From positions 310,001 through 374,000 of the forward strand of contig NZ_JBNRLS010000003.1 in assembly GCF_050379415.1 (NCBI RefSeq): a DNA stretch of 64,000 nucleotides, in the 5' to 3' direction. This document shows positions 19,041 through 26,693 of this stretch, piece by piece. The stretch's first letter is position 1. Each line of letters opens with the position of its first letter. Under the pieces are notes generated by a model that was not told where the DNA came from, searched no databases, and saw nothing but the letters and a program-made list of their open reading frames with translations. This DNA is from Marinobacter sp050379415. Its GTDB lineage: Bacteria; Pseudomonadota; Gammaproteobacteria; Pseudomonadales; Oleiphilaceae. Both the position numbers and the translations under genes were made by a program.

Positions 19041-20777
19041 TCAGGCAGTCTGTGCCACCGGTTGCCGGTGATTGGTAAGCGTGGTCCAGGCATCGAAGGT
19101 GCTCAGGAATACGTCACCACCGAGGTGGGCGAGGAATTCCGTGTCCCTGAGCCGGTCCATGACCGGGCCCTTGACCTCGGACAGGTGCAGCCGCACGCCC
19201 GCATCTTTCAACCGCTCGTTGATGGCCTCAAGGCTTTCCAGGGCAGAGGCATCAATGAGGTTCACTGCCGGGCACACAAGTACCAGCTCGCGGAGTTCAG
19301 GTTCCCGGGTCACCAGATCCATGACCGTTTCCTCCAGGAACCTGGCATTGGCGAAATAGAGGCTTTCGTCCACCCGCAGGAAGGTGACTTTCGGGCACAA
19401 CTGGACATCGTGGCGCAGCACGTTGCGGAAATGTTCGGTGCCCGGAACCCGTCCCACCACGGCACTGTGGGGCCGGCTGGTACGGTACAGGAACAGACCG
19501 ATGGACAACGCCACGCCGGCGATGATGCCCGCCTCGACACTGTGCACCAGCGTCAGCAGGATGGTAGCCAGCATGGCACCGAAATCCGTGCGCGAGTATC
19601 GCCAGGTGCGGGTGAGGGCCGGCAGGTCGATCAGGGTGGCCACCGCCACGATGATGGTTGCCGCCAGGGTTGCCTGGGGTAGCCAGGCGATGGCCGGGGT
19701 CAGAAACAGGGTCGCCAGGGCAATACCGACGGCGGTGTAGGCGCCGGCGGCCGGGGTTTCCGCGCCGGCGTCAAAGTTGACCACGGAGCGGGAAAAGCCG
19801 CCGGTTACCGGCATGCCACCGGATAAGCCGGCACCAAGATTTGCCGTACCCAGTCCGATCAACTCCTGATCCGGGTCAATCCGTTGTCGGCGCTTCGCAG
19901 CCAGGGTCTGGCCCACCGATACGGACTCGACAAAGCCCACGATGCTGATCAGCAGGGCACTGACCGCCAGTTGCGACCACAATCCGGTGTCCAGGGAAGG
20001 CATGGTAAATTCCGGCAGCCCGGCAGGCACCTCACCCACCAGGCGCACACCCTTCTGGTCCAGCTGGAGGTACCAGGCCACCAGCGTCGTCACCAGTACC
20101 GCTAGAATCGGGGCCGTTTTGGTCAGGATATCCGCCAGCCTGGGCTGTATCCCGAGCCTCATCAGCAGCGGTTTCAGATGCTTGCGCGCCGCCAGCAGAA
20201 ACACCAGGGCACCGACACCGATGGCCAGGGTGTAGAAGTTGGTGGTGCCAATCGAGGCCAGCAGGGACTCCACGATCTCCACCAGGTTATGCCCGGAGGC
20301 CTGGATGCCAAAAATATGCTTGAGCTGGCTGGCCGCAATGACAATACCGGAGGCGGTGATAAAACCGGAAATCACGGGATGGCTCAGAAAATTGGCCAGA
20401 AAACCCAGTCGGAGTATGCCCATCAGGGTCAGCATCAGGCCCGACATCACCGCCAGCAGGACCGCACCCGCGACATAGGCAGCGGTGCCCGCCTCGGCAA
20501 TGGGCGCCAGGGCCGCGGCGGTCATCAGCGAGGCTACCGCCACCGGGCCGACCGACAGGGTCCGGCTGGTGCCGAACACTGCGTAGATCACCAGCGGCAG
20601 GATACTGGCGTAAAGCCCCACCTGGGCCGGAAGGCCCGCCAACAGCGCATAGGCCAGGGACTGGGGAATAAGCATGACGGTGACGATGACCGCGGCCACC
20701 AGATCACTGGTGGCCTGATCACGACCGTACTTGGGTGCCCACTGCAGAATGGGCAGGTACCGCTTGATCTGATTCAT
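19041..20777 (-). CDS. SulP family anion transporter with STAS domain
   Basis: A protein of 578 residues. The SulP N-terminal signature is seen in SDLVAAVIVTVMLIPQSLAYALLAGLPAQVGLY (shown by its core IPQSLAYALLAGLPA). There are 12-14 membrane segments (about residues 25-430) and a C-terminal STAS domain (about 440-560, with the SLYFANARFLE and LVLVCPAVNLIDASALESLE core). SulP proteins move sulfate, bicarbonate or other anions with H+ or Na+. It starts 7 bp after the MBL hydrolase stop, so the two form an operon. With a persulfide oxidising enzyme upstream, sulfite/sulfate handling is a reasonable inference, but it is not proved by the sequence. Confidence 0.92.
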   Translation of the reverse strand: MNQIKRYLPILQWAPKYGRDQATSDLVAAVIVTVMLIPQSLAYALLAGLPAQVGLYASILPLVIYAVFGTSRTLSVGPVAVASLMTAAALAPIAEAGTAAYVAGAVLLAVMSGLMLTLMGILRLGFLANFLSHPVISGFITASGIVIAASQLKHIFGIQASGHNLVEIVESLLASIGTTNFYTLAIGVGALVFLLAARKHLKPLLMRLGIQPRLADILTKTAPILAVLVTTLVAWYLQLDQKGVRLVGEVPAGLPEFTMPSLDTGLWSQLAVSALLISIVGFVESVSVGQTLAAKRRQRIDPDQELIGLGTANLGAGLSGGMPVTGGFSRSVVNFDAGAETPAAGAYTAVGIALATLFLTPAIAWLPQATLAATIIVAVATLIDLPALTRTWRYSRTDFGAMLATILLTLVHSVEAGIIAGVALSIGLFLYRTSRPHSAVVGRVPGTEHFRNVLRHDVQLCPKVTFLRVDESLYFANARFLEETVMDLVTREPELRELVLVCPAVNLIDASALESLEAINERLKDAGVRLHLSEVKGPVMDRLRDTEFLAHLGGDVFLSTFDAWTTLTNHRQPVAQTA

Positions 20778-20784
20778 GCGGTAC

Positions 20785-21651
20785 TCAGAACAGGTTGATC
20801 GGAACTTTCAGGTAGACCTGCCCGTTATCCTCGGCCGGCGGCATGTGACCGGCGCGCATGTTGACCTGCACCGATGGCAGGATCAGTCGTGGCATGTCCA
20901 GGGTGGCGTCCCGCTCGCTACGCATCCTGACGAAATCGTCTTCACTGACCCCTTCGTGGACGTGAATGTTGGCTTTACGCTCCTCGGCCACGGTGGTCTG
21001 AAACAGGAATTCGTCGCGGCCCGGCGCACCGTAATCATGGCACATGAACAACCGGGTCTCCGGAGGCAGCGACAGCACTTTCTGGATGGACCGGTACAGG
21101 GTGCGGGCATCACCGCCGGGGAAATCACAGCGGGCGGTCCCGAAATCCGGCATGAACAGGGTGTCGCCGACGAAAGCAGCATCACCGATCACGTAGGTCA
21201 GGCAGGCCGGGGTGTGGCCGGGAGTGTGCAGGACCCGGCCTTCCAGGTTGCCGATTCGGAAGGTGTCGCCCTCACGGAACAGTTGATCGAACTGGCTGCC
21301 GTCCCGGGCAAATTCGGTACCGGCATTGAAGGCCTTGCCGAAGATCTCCTGGACATCGACGATTTTTTCGCCGATACCGGTCTTGCCACCGAGCTTCTCG
21401 TGCAGGTAGGGCGCCGCAGACAGGTGATCGGCATGCACGTGGGTCTCGAGGATCCACTCCACCGTCAGATCGTTGTCCCGGACATAGCGGATGATCTCGT
21501 CCGCGGAGCGGACATCCGTGCGGCCGGCGGCATAATCGAAATCCAGGACGGAGTCCATGATTGCGCACGCCTGGCTATCGGGGTCACGCACCACGTAGCT
21601 GAACGTATTGGTCGGTTCGTCGAAGAAATGCTGGACGACGGGATTGCTCAT
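20785..21651 (-). CDS. MBL-fold persulfide-dioxygenase-like hydrolase (Blh/ETHE1 type)
   Basis: A protein of 288 residues. The metal-binding motif is HVHADH in ETHVHADHLSAAPYL, followed by PGHTPACLTYVIGD, the metal-ligand Asp in FVGDTLFMPDFGTARCDFPG and a late His in MCHDYG. The FMPDFGTARCDFPGG stretch is typical of ETHE1/Blh persulfide dioxygenases, which oxidise glutathione persulfide to sulfite with a mononuclear iron. I chose the ATG at 21651 because GAGGTGAG precedes it. The 142-bp upstream spacer is AT-rich, unlike the flanks, and probably holds the promoter. SulP follows in the same operon. There is no rhodanese domain or sulfide:quinone reductase next to it. Confidence 0.82.
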   Translation of the reverse strand: MSNPVVQHFFDEPTNTFSYVVRDPDSQACAIMDSVLDFDYAAGRTDVRSADEIIRYVRDNDLTVEWILETHVHADHLSAAPYLHEKLGGKTGIGEKIVDVQEIFGKAFNAGTEFARDGSQFDQLFREGDTFRIGNLEGRVLHTPGHTPACLTYVIGDAAFVGDTLFMPDFGTARCDFPGGDARTLYRSIQKVLSLPPETRLFMCHDYGAPGRDEFLFQTTVAEERKANIHVHEGVSEDDFVRMRSERDATLDMPRLILPSVQVNMRAGHMPPAEDNGQVYLKVPINLF

Positions 21652-21759
21652 GACACTCACCTCGAACATCGATCCTTTCAAATTTAATTCTAAGGATATA
21701 TTAAAAGGTAATATTGGGTGAAATGCCAATTTCTTCTATCAGTATCCTCCCTGATACCC

Positions 21760-21779
21760 GGCCGGGCGAAGGCCCGGCC
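21760..21779 (-). terminator. GC-rich hairpin ending the TPR/SDR/ligase operon
   Basis: A perfect 8-bp inverted repeat (ggccgggc / gcccggcc) with a 4-base loop, 15 bp beyond the TPR gene stop. The stem is strong but no T-run follows on the minus strand, so its terminator role is probable and not certain. Confidence 0.4.
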
Positions 21780-21793
21780 TGTTCATTTCCGGT

Positions 21794-22414
21794 TCACAGC
21801 GACTCCAGCTTGCTCCGGATTTCCTGACGGCGACCCGAGTCAGCGAGGGGGCGGTTCGGTCGCTCGGGCGCGTTCAGAGCTTTGTTCAGATACTCCCTCG
21901 CCCGCTCCGGCTGATCCTGCTCAATCAGGAAGTCAGCGTAAAAATAATTGGGGTCAATGCCGTCCGGGTTCAACTCCAGGGCTCTGAGCAGGTACTGCCT
22001 GGCCTTGTCGTCATCTCCGAAGCCCAGGGGCCAGCCCGGCACCTGATAATAGAGACTGCCCAGGGAAGTATAGGCCGATCCCTCCAGCGCTGCCGGATCA
22101 ATTTCCAGAGCCTTTTCCAGAGATTTCCGGGCGTCCTTGACCAGGCCCAGAGCGCCCAGGCCGCCCTTGGCGCCGGCGTATGTGCTGAGCACGATGCCCT
22201 GCCAGATCAGGGGTTCGGCGCGGTCGGGATAGGCGTCGACAAAGCCCTGCGCCTGCCCGGCGAGATCCTCGAAGGCCTTTTCCTTCTTGTCTTCCGGCAA
22301 CTGGTACTGGATTTCCGCCCAGCGCGCCTGGATACCGGCCAGGTCGGAATCGATGTCTCCCGCCCAGAGCGGCGCCGCGATCACCGACGCAAGCAAAAAC
22401 ATCATCCACTTCAT
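21794..22414 (-). CDS. Periplasmic TPR-repeat protein
   Basis: A protein of 206 residues with a signal peptide (MKWMMFLLASVIAAPLWAGD, cleavage after AWA-like LWA) and three to four TPR-like helical pairs, for example ARKSLEKALEIDPAALEGSAY and ARQYLLRALELNPDGIDPNY. TPR proteins are scaffolds; no catalytic motif is seen. Its start overlaps the SDR stop by 4 bp (ATGA), so it is the last gene of the four-gene coupled operon that begins with the hemolysin-family gene. It may assemble or present the pathway product at the periplasmic face; this is inference. Confidence 0.8.
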   Translation of the reverse strand: MKWMMFLLASVIAAPLWAGDIDSDLAGIQARWAEIQYQLPEDKKEKAFEDLAGQAQGFVDAYPDRAEPLIWQGIVLSTYAGAKGGLGALGLVKDARKSLEKALEIDPAALEGSAYTSLGSLYYQVPGWPLGFGDDDKARQYLLRALELNPDGIDPNYFYADFLIEQDQPERAREYLNKALNAPERPNRPLADSGRRQEIRSKLESL

Positions 22415-23193
22415 GACAGTACTCCTGAATTCAGAAAGCGCCGGATTACCGGCAGTTGCTTCAACATGGCCTTGTCGACGATCCGTGGCAGGATGCCGTT
22501 GATCACCACAAACAGTTTTTCCGGCCAGCCCAGGAAGCGCCGGCGATCGTCGTTTTCCATCGCCTTGAGAATCTCGGCAGCGACGACCTCGGGGGCATCC
22601 ATGGTATTGCCAAGCGCCCGGTTCAGTTCATTGACCTGTTCCGGGTTCATGTCGGTTGCCGTGGCTCGTGGGGCGACATACAACACCTGCACTGGTGTAT
22701 CCGCCAGCTCCCGGCGCAATGCCTCGGTGAAGCCACGCAGCCCGAACTTGCTGGCGCAGTAGGCGGTATAGCCCGGGAAACCGATGCTGCCAAAGGTCGA
22801 ACCGACAAACACGAGGGCTCCGTAGCCGTCCTTCTCGAACCGGGGGGCAAAATGCCGCGCCACCAGCATGGCCGAGCGCAGGTTCACGGTCAGCTGGGCA
22901 TCCAGTTCACTGACGGCCATGGCTCCGAGAGCGGCGAAGCGGTTCTGGCCCGCACAGTGAATGACCCCATCGATATCCGGATAGGCGTCGCTCAGGCGCT
23001 CCAGCTGCTGATCCAGGTCCGGGGCGGCAAGATCCAGGTGTACTGCGGACACCCCTTCCCGGTGACCCAGCTTGTCTGGCTGTCGGGACGCGACGATGAC
23101 CCGGGCGCCGGTCCGGACCAGCGGGTCCACCAGCGCCTTGCCGATACCTCCGGTTCCTCCCAACAGGAGGAATACCCGGTCATGCAGCCTCAT
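22411..23193 (-). CDS. Short-chain dehydrogenase/reductase (SDR)
   Basis: A protein of 260 residues. It has the N-terminal NAD(P)-binding glycine motif GGTGGIG, an NAG-like CAGQN, the catalytic Ser in FVGSTFGSIGF and the Tyr-Lys pair in YTAYCASK. The C-terminal tail (ENDDRRRFLGWPEKLFVVINGILPRIV) is typical of membrane-associated SDRs acting on lipid-like substrates. I chose the ATG at 23193 because AAGGAG precedes it. The start overlaps the end of the ligase/oxidase gene by 14 bp and the stop overlaps the TPR gene. It probably reduces or oxidises an intermediate made by the upstream enzymes. Confidence 0.9.
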   Translation of the reverse strand: MRLHDRVFLLLGGTGGIGKALVDPLVRTGARVIVASRQPDKLGHREGVSAVHLDLAAPDLDQQLERLSDAYPDIDGVIHCAGQNRFAALGAMAVSELDAQLTVNLRSAMLVARHFAPRFEKDGYGALVFVGSTFGSIGFPGYTAYCASKFGLRGFTEALRRELADTPVQVLYVAPRATATDMNPEQVNELNRALGNTMDAPEVVAAEILKAMENDDRRRFLGWPEKLFVVINGILPRIVDKAMLKQLPVIRRFLNSGVLS

Positions 23194-25366
23194 GGCGCGA
23201 CTCCTTACGACCGGCAGGGAGCGGAATGCTGTGCAGCATGTCACCGTAGAGTCGGTACACCATGCGGGCAGCCTCGATGATGGCCTGCTGGTCATCCGGA
23301 TCGGTGATCTCGTTCATCAGGTTGCGGAAGAACTCGAAGTGTTCCTGGTCCAGCGCACCGTGGGAATACAGGTAGCTGAATGCCGCATCAGGCAGACCCA
23401 GCTGTTTCTGGATGGCTTCACCCAGCGGCGTAGCCAGCTCGATGGAGGTACCTTCCAGCACCTGGACCATGCCGAAGAAAGCCGCCGGGTTCCCGCGCTG
23501 GATCCGGTCGTAGAGGTAGGCGACCATCAGTTCGATGGAGGTGTCGGGGGTGCCGTTGCGGATCGCCTCCTTGTCTTCGCCACAGGCTTCGAGGTCATTG
23601 AGGATCCACTCGTGGTGGCCGTATTCCTCCTCGATGTATTCCACCAGCGCCTTGCGGACAAATTCCAGGCGCTCCGGCAGACGGCCGCCGCAGGCCATCA
23701 TCAACGGCACCGTGTGCTTGACGTGGTGGTAGGCCTGGGTCAGGAACCAGGTGTAGCCGGTCAGATCGAAGCGGCCCTCGCGGATGGCTTCAATAACCGG
23801 CGCGCCCGTCACATGGGCCCGTGCTTCAGCGGTTTCGGATTGCAGACGATCGAAAAATGCCATGACAGTGTCTCCTGGCGTGTTTGGATGAGTTGAAGAA
23901 GTTGCAGACAAATTCATGAAGATCGGAAAGGCTCCTGCAATCAGCGTTGGCAGGTCGGCCTGAATCTTCTGGCGCACGGGTCGACCGTTGCCGGTCATGT
24001 GGCCCGTAGCCTGGGTCAGGGGCTGGCGGCGGATATACACCGCCTCCAGCCGGGCATAGTCGGGCAGGCTGGCATTGATTGCCGCCAGCGCAGAGCGGAG
24101 CTGGTCCGGGGAACGGCCATCCTGAACGACCAGCAAAGCAGACGGATGCGGGTCCCCGTCTCCGAACACCACGGCCTGCCGGGCGCCAACAGCCTGGATG
24201 AGTTCGCTCTCCAGCCACTCCGGACTGATATTACGGCCGAAACCGGTGATCAACAGGTTCTTGGCGCGGCCATTGACCGACAGGAAACCGGCCGGATCCA
24301 ACGCACCCAGATCCCCTGTATCAAGCCACTCATCACCCTCAGGCTCATCGCCCAGGTAGCCGAGGTGAGTGTTGCCCCGTACCAGAATGTGGCCAACATC
24401 ATCAACGCGCACGTCGACATGGGACAGCGGTTTTCCCACCGTCCCGGCGCGCTCCTGGCCGGGAACATTCAGCGCAACCACCGAGCTGCACTCGGACAGG
24501 CCATAGCCCTCGAAAAGCGGCAGGCCGGCTGCGGAGCCCCGGGTCAGCAACTCGGAGGAGACACGACCGCCACCAACCGCCAGAAAACGGAATCGCGCGC
24601 TGTTCAGCTGACCGCCCTCTGCAGCGCTAACCAGCGCCATGGCGAGTTCCGGAACGAGGATCAGCGACTGCGGCCGGTATTGGTTGATCCCCTCGACCAG
24701 ACGACCCAGATCAAGCCCGCTGCTGCCGGTCATGCCCAGGCTGTGCAAAGGTGCAACGGTCACTGTGCCGCCCATGAGTAACGGCAGGTAAACGCCTGCG
24801 ATGTTTTCGAGCAGAGTGGCCAGCGGCAGGATACACAGATGCTCTGTCAGCTCGACGTCTGTCAGTCGCTCCTTCAGTGCCAGCGTGGTGGCCGTCATCT
24901 GTTCCGCTGACAGACAGACACCTTTGGGTGTGCCGGTGCTCCCCGAGGTAAAAGTAATCTTGGCGGTGCACTCAGGCATCCACGCATTGGCGGCCGACAC
25001 CGGCAAATGGCGGAACCAGACTCCATGACCCAGGTGCTCGCTGTCAGAGCACGTTTCAGAAGACAGCAGGCAATCCAGCCCGGCCCTCTCGATCAGGTGT
25101 GCGGTCTGGGACGGGGAGAAAAACATCGGGACCGGCACGCAGACAACATCCGCCAGAAGGCAAGCCAGATCCGCCAGGATCCAGGCCGGGGAGTTATCGC
25201 CGCACAGACCGACACGCCTGACGCCCAATTGATTCAACTGGTCAGCCAGCGCCTGCGCCGACTGCATCATCTGGGCATAACTGAAGACTGCCTCTGGCCC
25301 CTGCAGGGCAACGCGCGATGGATCGACAGCCGCCTGTCGCCGGAGCAATTCAGGCAGTACAGCCAT
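23180..25366 (-). CDS. AMP-dependent acyl ligase fused to a heme-oxygenase-like diiron oxidase domain
   Basis: One open frame of 728 residues. Residues 1 to about 490 form an adenylate-forming ligase: FTSGSTGTPKG (A3), GYGLSECSS (A5), DTGDLG (A7). The A10 loop reads TGNGRPVR, with Arg where the catalytic Lys normally sits. Residues 502-728 look like a heme-oxygenase-like diiron oxidase (HDO/CADD/SznF-type) domain: a helix with EEEYGHHEW, a Glu in VLEGTS (638), and H669-x3-D673-x2-H676 in YSHGALDQEHF. The last spacing is the same as in known HDO enzymes. The start at 25366 has GGGAGG upstream and overlaps the hemolysin-family gene by 17 bp. A strong internal ribosome site precedes Met502, so the two halves may also be made separately. 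The substrate is unknown; a fatty acyl group is likely. Confidence 0.8.
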   Translation of the reverse strand: MAVLPELLRRQAAVDPSRVALQGPEAVFSYAQMMQSAQALADQLNQLGVRRVGLCGDNSPAWILADLACLLADVVCVPVPMFFSPSQTAHLIERAGLDCLLSSETCSDSEHLGHGVWFRHLPVSAANAWMPECTAKITFTSGSTGTPKGVCLSAEQMTATTLALKERLTDVELTEHLCILPLATLLENIAGVYLPLLMGGTVTVAPLHSLGMTGSSGLDLGRLVEGINQYRPQSLILVPELAMALVSAAEGGQLNSARFRFLAVGGGRVSSELLTRGSAAGLPLFEGYGLSECSSVVALNVPGQERAGTVGKPLSHVDVRVDDVGHILVRGNTHLGYLGDEPEGDEWLDTGDLGALDPAGFLSVNGRAKNLLITGFGRNISPEWLESELIQAVGARQAVVFGDGDPHPSALLVVQDGRSPDQLRSALAAINASLPDYARLEAVYIRRQPLTQATGHMTGNGRPVRQKIQADLPTLIAGAFPIFMNLSATSSTHPNTPGDTVMAFFDRLQSETAEARAHVTGAPVIEAIREGRFDLTGYTWFLTQAYHHVKHTVPLMMACGGRLPERLEFVRKALVEYIEEEYGHHEWILNDLEACGEDKEAIRNGTPDTSIELMVAYLYDRIQRGNPAAFFGMVQVLEGTSIELATPLGEAIQKQLGLPDAAFSYLYSHGALDQEHFEFFRNLMNEITDPDDQQAIIEAARMVYRLYGDMLHSIPLPAGRKESRHEAA
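23861..23877 (-). promoter_or_regulatory. Internal ribosome binding site and ATG before the oxidase domain
   Basis: On the minus strand, CAGGAGA sits about 8 bases before an in-frame ATG at 23863, exactly where the diiron-oxidase-like domain begins (MAFFDRLQSE). The preceding linker (ATSSTHPNTPGDTV) is of low complexity. This looks like a normal gene start inside a longer frame, pointing to an alternative product of 227 residues. Confidence 0.6.
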
Positions 25367-26060
25367 AAGAGCCTCCCAACGCTGAGTCGCCATCGGCAAC
25401 ATCCCGGTCTACCATCCGAATAAGCCGCAGCAATCCGGCATCCCGAAGCGCTGATACGCCATCTGCAACTTTGATCGCCATTACCACCGGATGATGGTCG
25501 TAGTAACGGCCCCAGCCGGCTCCCCGATCGGGCAGCCGGGACGGATCCGCATCTGCCAGCACTTCGGTGGCAATGCCCAACCGGTGAAAGCTGTTGCGCA
25601 ACTGATCAGTGCCGGTGCACACCACCCAGTCGTATCCGGCGCTATCAAGCCAGACCGACAAGGAAGCAAAAAGGAAACGGCTGACTCCTGCCTCAACGCC
25701 CGCCAGATGGGCGATCTCGGCGATCTTGTGACGGGCAACACCCGGAACCGGCATCACCGATTCAACCGGAACCGACAGGTAATCCTCGAGAAAAAGGCGT
25801 TCCAGAGCCGCATTGCGCACTCCGACTGCAGCCAGCAAGGTACCCTGCGCCGTGGATAGGGCCAGCAGGGCCGGAATGCGCAGGGCAGGTTCGGCGCCGT
25901 AGGCGTGCAGAAACCGCCGGCGGATAAATCCGGCCACGGTATCAGCCATAGCCGTTTCCGGAAGGATTTCACTCAACCAGCGACCGGCACAACGGATGAC
26001 CGGAACCACCTCCCCCGAATCCGGGGGACAACAGGTGGACATCATCAGCGGGTCTGTCAT
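25350..26060 (-). CDS. Thermostable-hemolysin family protein (GNAT/autoinducer-synthase-like fold)
   Basis: A protein of 236 residues with no signal peptide. The central region (residues about 45-205) has the features of the T_hemolysin family: RRRFLHAYGAEPALRIPALL, EIAHLAGVEAGVSRFLF, WVVCTGTDQLRNSFHRLGI and WGRYYDHHPVVMAIKV. The VCTGT-x-QLRNSFHRLGI block resembles the CoA-binding C-terminal part of GNAT-like N-acyltransferases. The family name comes from a Vibrio protein, but an enzyme role fits better next to an acyl ligase. The ATG at 26060 has GGAGAG upstream. It is the first gene of the coupled operon and starts 49 bp from a PmrA-box-type promoter. Confidence 0.78.
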   Translation of the reverse strand: MTDPLMMSTCCPPDSGEVVPVIRCAGRWLSEILPETAMADTVAGFIRRRFLHAYGAEPALRIPALLALSTAQGTLLAAVGVRNAALERLFLEDYLSVPVESVMPVPGVARHKIAEIAHLAGVEAGVSRFLFASLSVWLDSAGYDWVVCTGTDQLRNSFHRLGIATEVLADADPSRLPDRGAGWGRYYDHHPVVMAIKVADGVSALRDAGLLRLIRMVDRDVADGDSALGGSYGCTA

Positions 26061-26108
26061 AGGCGCTCTCCAACAATATGGCCCCGGGGCCCTTCAATCA
26101 CGATTGCC

Positions 26109-26141
26109 AGAGTAGAAAGGGAGCCTTAAATCAGCCTTAAG
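26109..26141 (-). promoter_or_regulatory. PmrA/QseB-type box and promoter for the hemolysin/ligase/oxidase operon
   Basis: On the minus strand CTTAAG-N5-TTTAAG (26125-26141) matches the PmrA-box pattern of TTAA half-sites 11 bp apart. Exactly 10 bp further comes TACTCT (26109-26114), usable as a -10 hexamer, pointing toward the gene that starts at 26060. The same box-10 bp-hexamer layout occurs at two other sites here. Confidence 0.65.
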
Positions 26142-26157
26142 GCCCCGGGACAGAAAC

Positions 26158-26174
26158 CTTAAGACCGCCTTAAG
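26158..26174. promoter_or_regulatory. Perfect PmrA/QseB-type box in the shared divergent region
   Basis: CTTAAG-ACCGC-CTTAAG, a perfect direct repeat of an 11-bp period. CTTAAG is its own complement, so orientation cannot be read. No -10-like hexamer lies at 10 bp on either side, so this box is probably an extra regulator site serving both promoters. Confidence 0.6.
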
Positions 26175-26191
26175 GTTTCCCGGGCATGCCG

Positions 26192-26224
26192 GTTAAGGCT
26201 GGCTTAAGAATGGCCGCGTAGAGT
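26192..26224 (+). promoter_or_regulatory. PmrA/QseB-type box and promoter for the GtrA-GT2-GT83 operon
   Basis: GTTAAG-GCTGG-CTTAAG (26192-26208), then 10 bp, then TAGAGT (26219-26224) as a -10-like hexamer. The gtrA-like gene starts 56 bp downstream. The box takes the place of a -35 element, as in known PmrA-activated promoters. Confidence 0.65.
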
Positions 26225-26279
26225 GCCACGCCATTCGCCGGACACCTCCGGGCAAACTCGGGTGCTGAAGTGAGGCTGT

Positions 26280-26693
26280 ATGAAACTCCCGGATTTGAGG
26301 ACAAACCAACTGGTCGCGCTGCCCCGTTTCCTGATGGCCGGCGGAATGGCCACCCTGCTCCATTGGCTGATCATGATGGTGCTGGTTCGCGCTGGCGTTA
26401 CCGCTGTCGCTGCGACCGCCATTGGCGCCAGCGCGGGGCTGCTCGCGAACTATATCGGCCAACACCGGTTTGCCTTTCGTTCCCTTCTGCCGCACCGGGT
26501 GACCTTCCCCCGGTATCTCGCCGGAGCCGGTATCGGGTGGACCCTGAACCTTCTCAGTTTTGCCTTGCTGCGGATGGCCGGTGCCAACGTAGCGTTTGCC
26601 CAGATTACGGCTACCGGTGTGGTGGCACTTGCCAACTATCTCTTCGCCGAGAGGTTTGTATTCCATGAAGAACCGACAAGGGACAGCCAGTAA
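26280..26693 (+). CDS. GtrA-like lipid-linked sugar flippase
   Basis: A protein of 137 residues with four membrane segments and the GtrA-family pattern: RFLMAGGMATLLHW at the start, GLLANYIGQHRFAFRS in the middle, NYLFAERFVFHE at the end. GtrA proteins are thought to flip polyprenyl-phosphate-linked sugars across the inner membrane. The start has TGAGG upstream. The next gene, a GT2 glycosyltransferase, overlaps its end by 29 bp. It is the first gene after the PmrA-type promoter. Confidence 0.9.
   Translation: MKLPDLRTNQLVALPRFLMAGGMATLLHWLIMMVLVRAGVTAVAATAIGASAGLLANYIGQHRFAFRSLLPHRVTFPRYLAGAGIGWTLNLLSFALLRMAGANVAFAQITATGVVALANYLFAERFVFHEEPTRDSQ

Noticed and set aside
25350..26060. A secreted toxin, from the family name thermostable hemolysin
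   Set aside because: No signal peptide, an enzyme-like GNAT-type core, and placement in a biosynthetic-looking operon.
26158..26174. Third active promoter at the central PmrA-type box
   Set aside because: No -10-like hexamer at the 10-bp spacing on either side.
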